DNA from: DATLLN01 sp963720885
Lineage (GTDB): Bacteria > Actinomycetota > Thermoleophilia > Gaiellales > JAICJC01
Reading direction: 5' to 3'
DNA: 64,000 nucleotides
NCBI GenBank assembly: GCA_963720885.1
Contig: CAVRGW010000005.1
Coordinates: 744,001 to 808,000 of the forward strand
Within the stretch, counting starts at the first letter, position 1, and each line of letters starts with the position of its first letter. Below are positions 60,916-64,000 of this stretch, piece after piece. A program made the translations under genes and the position numbers. The notes beneath the pieces were generated by a model. That model worked only from the letters and a program-made list of their open reading frames with translations. It was not told where the DNA came from and searched no databases.

Positions 60916-62929
60916 CGCCCGGCTCCTCGCGATCGAGCGACAGCACCCCCGCCGTGCCGGCGCGGATGCTCCAGCCTGGGGGCACGAGTGTGCTCGTCCC
61001 CGGCTCCTCGACGACCGCCGGGCCGGCGATCGCCTGCCCGTCGAGCGCCGCACGCGACAGCACCGCCGTCGGCCGGCGCCAGCCCGCGAAGACCGCCTCG
61101 CGCACCCGGGCGCCGGCGGGCTGGGGGGCGTCCACGACGGCGACGGGGACGCCGGCCGGCGGGGCGTAGGACGACAGCCGGAGGCTGACGAACTCGATCG
61201 GCATCCCGTGCAGGGCGTGCGCGTAGAGCCGCAGATACTCGGCGTGGAACGCCTCCGACCAGTCCCCGCGTTCGGCCGCCGGGTCGCCGACCACGTTGAC
61301 GACGAATTCCTGCCCGCGATAGCGCATGTCGGCGCTGGCGATGGTGCGGATCTGTTCGTCGGGCACGCCGTCGTGCTCGAGCAACACACGGTTGGTCGCC
61401 TCGAGTCGCCGGAAGGCGTCGGCGACGTCCGCGGGCCGCAGCGTGTCGAGGTCGGCCTGGAACGGCGCGACGGCGTCGTGGCGCACGGGCGCATGCAGCA
61501 TCCCCCACGCCGAAAAGCCGCCGGGCGACTGCGGGATCACGACCTCCCGGATCCCCAGCTCCGCGGCGACCTCCGCCGCATGCACGGGCCCCGCCCCACC
61601 GAACGCCAGCAGCGTGAACTCCCGTGGGTCGAATCCCCGGCGCACGGCCAGCGTGCGCACGGCGTCGGCCATGCTGGCGTTGGCGACCGAGACGACACCC
61701 TCTGCCATCGCATCGATGCTCAGTCCGAGTGGCCGGGCGATGGCGGCGATCGCGGCCCGAGCCGCCTCCGCATCCAGGGGCATCCGCCCTTCCAGAAACG
61801 ACTCCGCGTCGATCCGGCCGAGCACGACGTTGGCATCCGTCACCGTCGGCTCAGTGCCACCGAGGCCGTAGCAGGCTGGGCCGGGCGACGACCCCGCGCT
61901 CTGCGGACCGACCCGCAGCCCGCCATCGGTCACGCGGGCGAGCGAGCCGCCGCCGGCGCCGATCGTTGTCAGGCTGATCACCGGCAGCAGCACAGGCAGC
62001 TGATCGAGCGTCATCTCGCCCGAGCGCTGGGCCGCGCCGTCGCAGACGAGACAGGCGTCGAGCGACGTCCCGCCCATGTCCAGCGCGATCACCCGGGGCC
62101 GGCCGAGCACGGCAGCCAGCCGCTCGGCACCGACGACGCCCCCCGCGGGCCCGCTGAGCAGCGTCAGGACGGGCTGATCGACGACCAGCGATGCCGACGC
62201 CGTGCCACCGTTGGAACGCATCACCTGCAGCCCACTGGCGAGTCCCGCCTCCTGCGAGCGGCGGTCGAGGCTGCCCAGATATCGCTCCACCGGCTTGGCG
62301 ACGTATGCGTCCATCACCGTGGTCGACGCGCGCTCGTACTCCCGGATCTGCGGTGCCACCTCGTGGGAGAGCGAGATGCGCACGCCGGGCGCGCGTTCCT
62401 CCAGCAGCTCCCGGACACGGCGCTCGTGCACGCCGTTTCGGTGTGCATTGATCAGACAGACGGCCACGGACTCGATGCCCTCCTGCTCGATCCGCTCGAC
62501 GACGTCGTCGACGGTCGCCTCCTCGAGCGCAACCTGCACGCTGCCGTCGGAGCGGATCCGCTCGCGGACCGCGCGCACGTCGTCCGGCGCCACCAACGGC
62601 TGCGATCGCCGGTAGTGGAGCTTCCAGATGTCCGTGCGTTCGGCGCGGCCGAGGTGCAGCATGTCGCGGAAGCCCTCGGTGACCACCAGCAGCACCCGGG
62701 TGCCGCTGCGTGAGAGCACCGCGTTCAGGGCCACCGTGGTGCCGTGCACAAACCACTCGACGTCGCCTGCGTCGACGCTGTGCACGAGCCCGTCGAGCAC
62801 CGCGTCGGCGTGATCGTCGGGCGTCGTCAGCACCTTGCGGCTGGCCACGACGCCGGCGGCGCTGTCCCACGTGACGACATCGGTGAACGTGCCGCCGATG
62901 TCGACGGCGACCCTGACCCCGGACGTCAC
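60908..62929 (-). CDS. hyuA: Hydantoinase/oxoprolinase subunit A (HyuA)
   Basis: A 673-residue ATP-binding subunit. ASKHA-type marks: RVAVDIGGTFTDVVTWD (phosphate 1), VHGTTVALNAVL, LTLLSGPAGGVVGAE, VIALDMGGTSLDACLV (phosphate 2), TIGAGGGSLA, and FGGAGPVHAAEVAAELG. With HyuB it would cleave a hydantoin, 5-oxoproline or similar imide using ATP. GTG 62929 starts 3 nt after the SBP stop. The import protein next to it suggests the substrate is imported. Confidence 0.92.
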   Translation of the reverse strand: MTSGVRVAVDIGGTFTDVVTWDSAAGVVASRKVLTTPDDHADAVLDGLVHSVDAGDVEWFVHGTTVALNAVLSRSGTRVLLVVTEGFRDMLHLGRAERTDIWKLHYRRSQPLVAPDDVRAVRERIRSDGSVQVALEEATVDDVVERIEQEGIESVAVCLINAHRNGVHERRVRELLEERAPGVRISLSHEVAPQIREYERASTTVMDAYVAKPVERYLGSLDRRSQEAGLASGLQVMRSNGGTASASLVVDQPVLTLLSGPAGGVVGAERLAAVLGRPRVIALDMGGTSLDACLVCDGAAQRSGEMTLDQLPVLLPVISLTTIGAGGGSLARVTDGGLRVGPQSAGSSPGPACYGLGGTEPTVTDANVVLGRIDAESFLEGRMPLDAEAARAAIAAIARPLGLSIDAMAEGVVSVANASMADAVRTLAVRRGFDPREFTLLAFGGAGPVHAAEVAAELGIREVVIPQSPGGFSAWGMLHAPVRHDAVAPFQADLDTLRPADVADAFRRLEATNRVLLEHDGVPDEQIRTIASADMRYRGQEFVVNVVGDPAAERGDWSEAFHAEYLRLYAHALHGMPIEFVSLRLSSYAPPAGVPVAVVDAPQPAGARVREAVFAGWRRPTAVLSRAALDGQAIAGPAVVEEPGTSTLVPPGWSIRAGTAGVLSLDREEPGDG

Positions 62930-62931
62930 CC

Positions 62932-64000
62932 CTACTGCCCGATCCAGACGTCGTCGTAGCGGGTCTGGTACAGCGGGTTCACCTGGAAGTCGTGCACCTT
63001 CGAGCTCCAGGCATACGAGTGCGACTCGTAGAACGTCGTCGTCTGCGGAACCTCGTTCGCCGAGATCTCCTGCACCTGCGCGTACAGCTCGCCCCGCTTG
63101 TCGGGATCCTGCTCCGCCGCCGCCTGCTGCACCAGGGTGGCCAGCTGCTTGTTGTCGTAGCCGGTGTAGTACGCGTCACCGCCGGCCGCCGGATCAAGCA
63201 TGTACGACATCTGCTCGTCGGGGTCGGGGATGTCGGACGACCAGCCGGCCCAGCCGAACTGGTAGTCGCCCTTGGGATACAACGTGTAGACCTGGTTCGC
63301 CGGAACCACGCGAATCGTGATGTCGATCCCCAGCGGCTTCAGCTGCTGCTGGATGATCTGGGCCGCCGACTGGTACGTGGGCGCGCTCTCCACGGTGAAC
63401 TCGGCCTTGAAACCGCCCGGGACGGAGGACTCGGAGAGCTCCTGCTTGGCCGCATCCAGGTCGAACTTGAGGCAGGGTGTGCTCGCGTCGGAGTAGACCA
63501 TCGTCGGCGGGATCAGTGAGCACGCGGACGTGCCGGTGCCGAACAGGACGGCGTTGGTCAGCGCCTCCCGGTCGATCGCCAGCCCGATCGCGCGACGGAC
63601 ATGGACGTCCTGGAACGGCTTGACCTTGGTGTTGAAGATCAGGAAGTCGGTGAAGTCCGCGGGAAACGCCTTGGCGTCGACGCCGGGGCCGGCATCGAGC
63701 GCGCTCGTCTGCTGTGGTGGCGTGTCGTACGCGATGTCCGCCTGGCCGCCCTGCACCTGCGACACGCGGATGTTCTGGTCGGGCACCACAGCGAAGGTCA
63801 GCGTGTCGATGTATGGCTGGCCGACGCGCCAGTAGTCCGGGTTGCGACTGAGGGCAACCTCCTGTCCCTGCGCCCAGTGGTCGAGCACGAACGGCCCGGT
63901 GCCCACCGGGTGGGCGAAGAACTGCTTCGGCGACTCGCCGTTGAGATCCTTGGGGACGATCGCCGCAACCCAGGCGGAGAGATCGGCCAGGATCGGCGCC
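62932..64000 (-). CDS. ABC-transporter substrate-binding protein, family 5 (5' end beyond window)
   Basis: The frame is open to base 64000, so the N-terminal lipoprotein signal and first domain are missing. Visible 355 residues match the peptide/nickel/dipeptide family: VGTGPFVLDHWAQGQEVALSRNPDYW, FNTKVKPFQDVHVRRAIGLAIDREAL (the family signature), VPANQVYTLYPKGDYQFGWAGWSSDIPDP, and a YTGYDNKQLATLVQQAAAEQDPDKR stretch. It directly precedes hyuA in the operon; permease and ATPase genes, if present, lie beyond the window. Confidence 0.9.
   Translation of the reverse strand, partial: APILADLSAWVAAIVPKDLNGESPKQFFAHPVGTGPFVLDHWAQGQEVALSRNPDYWRVGQPYIDTLTFAVVPDQNIRVSQVQGGQADIAYDTPPQQTSALDAGPGVDAKAFPADFTDFLIFNTKVKPFQDVHVRRAIGLAIDREALTNAVLFGTGTSACSLIPPTMVYSDASTPCLKFDLDAAKQELSESSVPGGFKAEFTVESAPTYQSAAQIIQQQLKPLGIDITIRVVPANQVYTLYPKGDYQFGWAGWSSDIPDPDEQMSYMLDPAAGGDAYYTGYDNKQLATLVQQAAAEQDPDKRGELYAQVQEISANEVPQTTTFYESHSYAWSSKVHDFQVNPLYQTRYDDVWIGQ

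Noticed and set aside
61851..62870. A 339-codon frame inside hyuA
   Set aside because: Same strand but different frame from hyuA; low-complexity Arg/Ala sequence with no domain.

Overview
The window is high-GC DNA with short intergenic gaps, many GTG starts and several apparently leaderless promoters. This fits an actinobacterium. Class Thermoleophilia (soil Solirubrobacterales/Gaiellales type) is my best guess, inferred from gene content such as an NhaA-DsbA fusion, a receiver/thioredoxin-reductase fusion and abundant GGGGTCAGACCCC-type repeats. No rRNA is present. The one RNA gene is a tRNA-Leu(CAG). I see no CRISPR array, insertion sequence, prophage or replication origin.

Layout. 0-10 kb: housekeeping and accessory genes (HemQ-like C-terminus, CorA, 1-Cys peroxiredoxin, CaiB-type CoA transferase, tRNA-Leu, class I amidotransferase plus class III aminotransferase, CBS-pair protein, APC permease). 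10-23 kb: a catabolic island headed by a GntR regulator. A divergent arm encodes a fumarylacetoacetase-family (FAH) enzyme and a carboxymuconolactone decarboxylase-like protein. A roughly 10 kb forward operon with overlapping stop/start codons runs FAH enzyme, extradiol dioxygenase, HpaB-type flavin monooxygenase, acetoacetate decarboxylase-family protein, SDR, aldehyde dehydrogenase, P450, glutamine-synthetase-like ligase, second P450 and Rieske ferredoxin. 23.1-23.6 kb: a cold-shock protein and an IF-1 paralogue whose only plausible start is AUC. 23.6-35 kb: PhzF-like protein, iron alcohol dehydrogenase, two TetR/drug-efflux pairs, an MBOAT/SGNH O-acylation pair, an esterase and a maleylacetate-reductase-like gene. 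35-46 kb: PAS histidine kinase, GNAT, a flippase-like membrane protein, NhaA-DsbA, class II amidotransferase, Rieske oxygenase, MFS and thiolase. 46-57 kb: AAA ATPase, LigD-type phosphoesterase, PPK2, a tiny LPFTG protein, remnants of an MFS/MarR pair and of a sugar ABC permease, a large secreted beta-propeller, cupin, SulP transporter and a receiver-flavoprotein fusion. 57-64 kb: a reverse-strand operon of peptide-type substrate-binding protein, HyuA, HyuB and amidohydrolase.

How parts work together. Three promoters in the catabolic island (permease, gntR, and the forward operon) share TTGAC boxes and a TGTATSCAA motif overlapping the -10, so the local GntR protein probably controls uptake and catabolism together. 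The forward operon looks like phenol hydroxylation and meta-cleavage joined to a P450/glutamylation/ferredoxin module of the kind known from cyclic-amine degradation.

Two cautions. Many genes at 12.4-18.3 kb and 40.5-45.6 kb carry apparent frameshifts, nearly all +1 insertions of G or C between otherwise intact codons. I read these as probable sequence error, not real gene death. Separately, several intergenic gaps carry palindromic GGGGTC-family repeats, including two 223-nt elements with the same ends.
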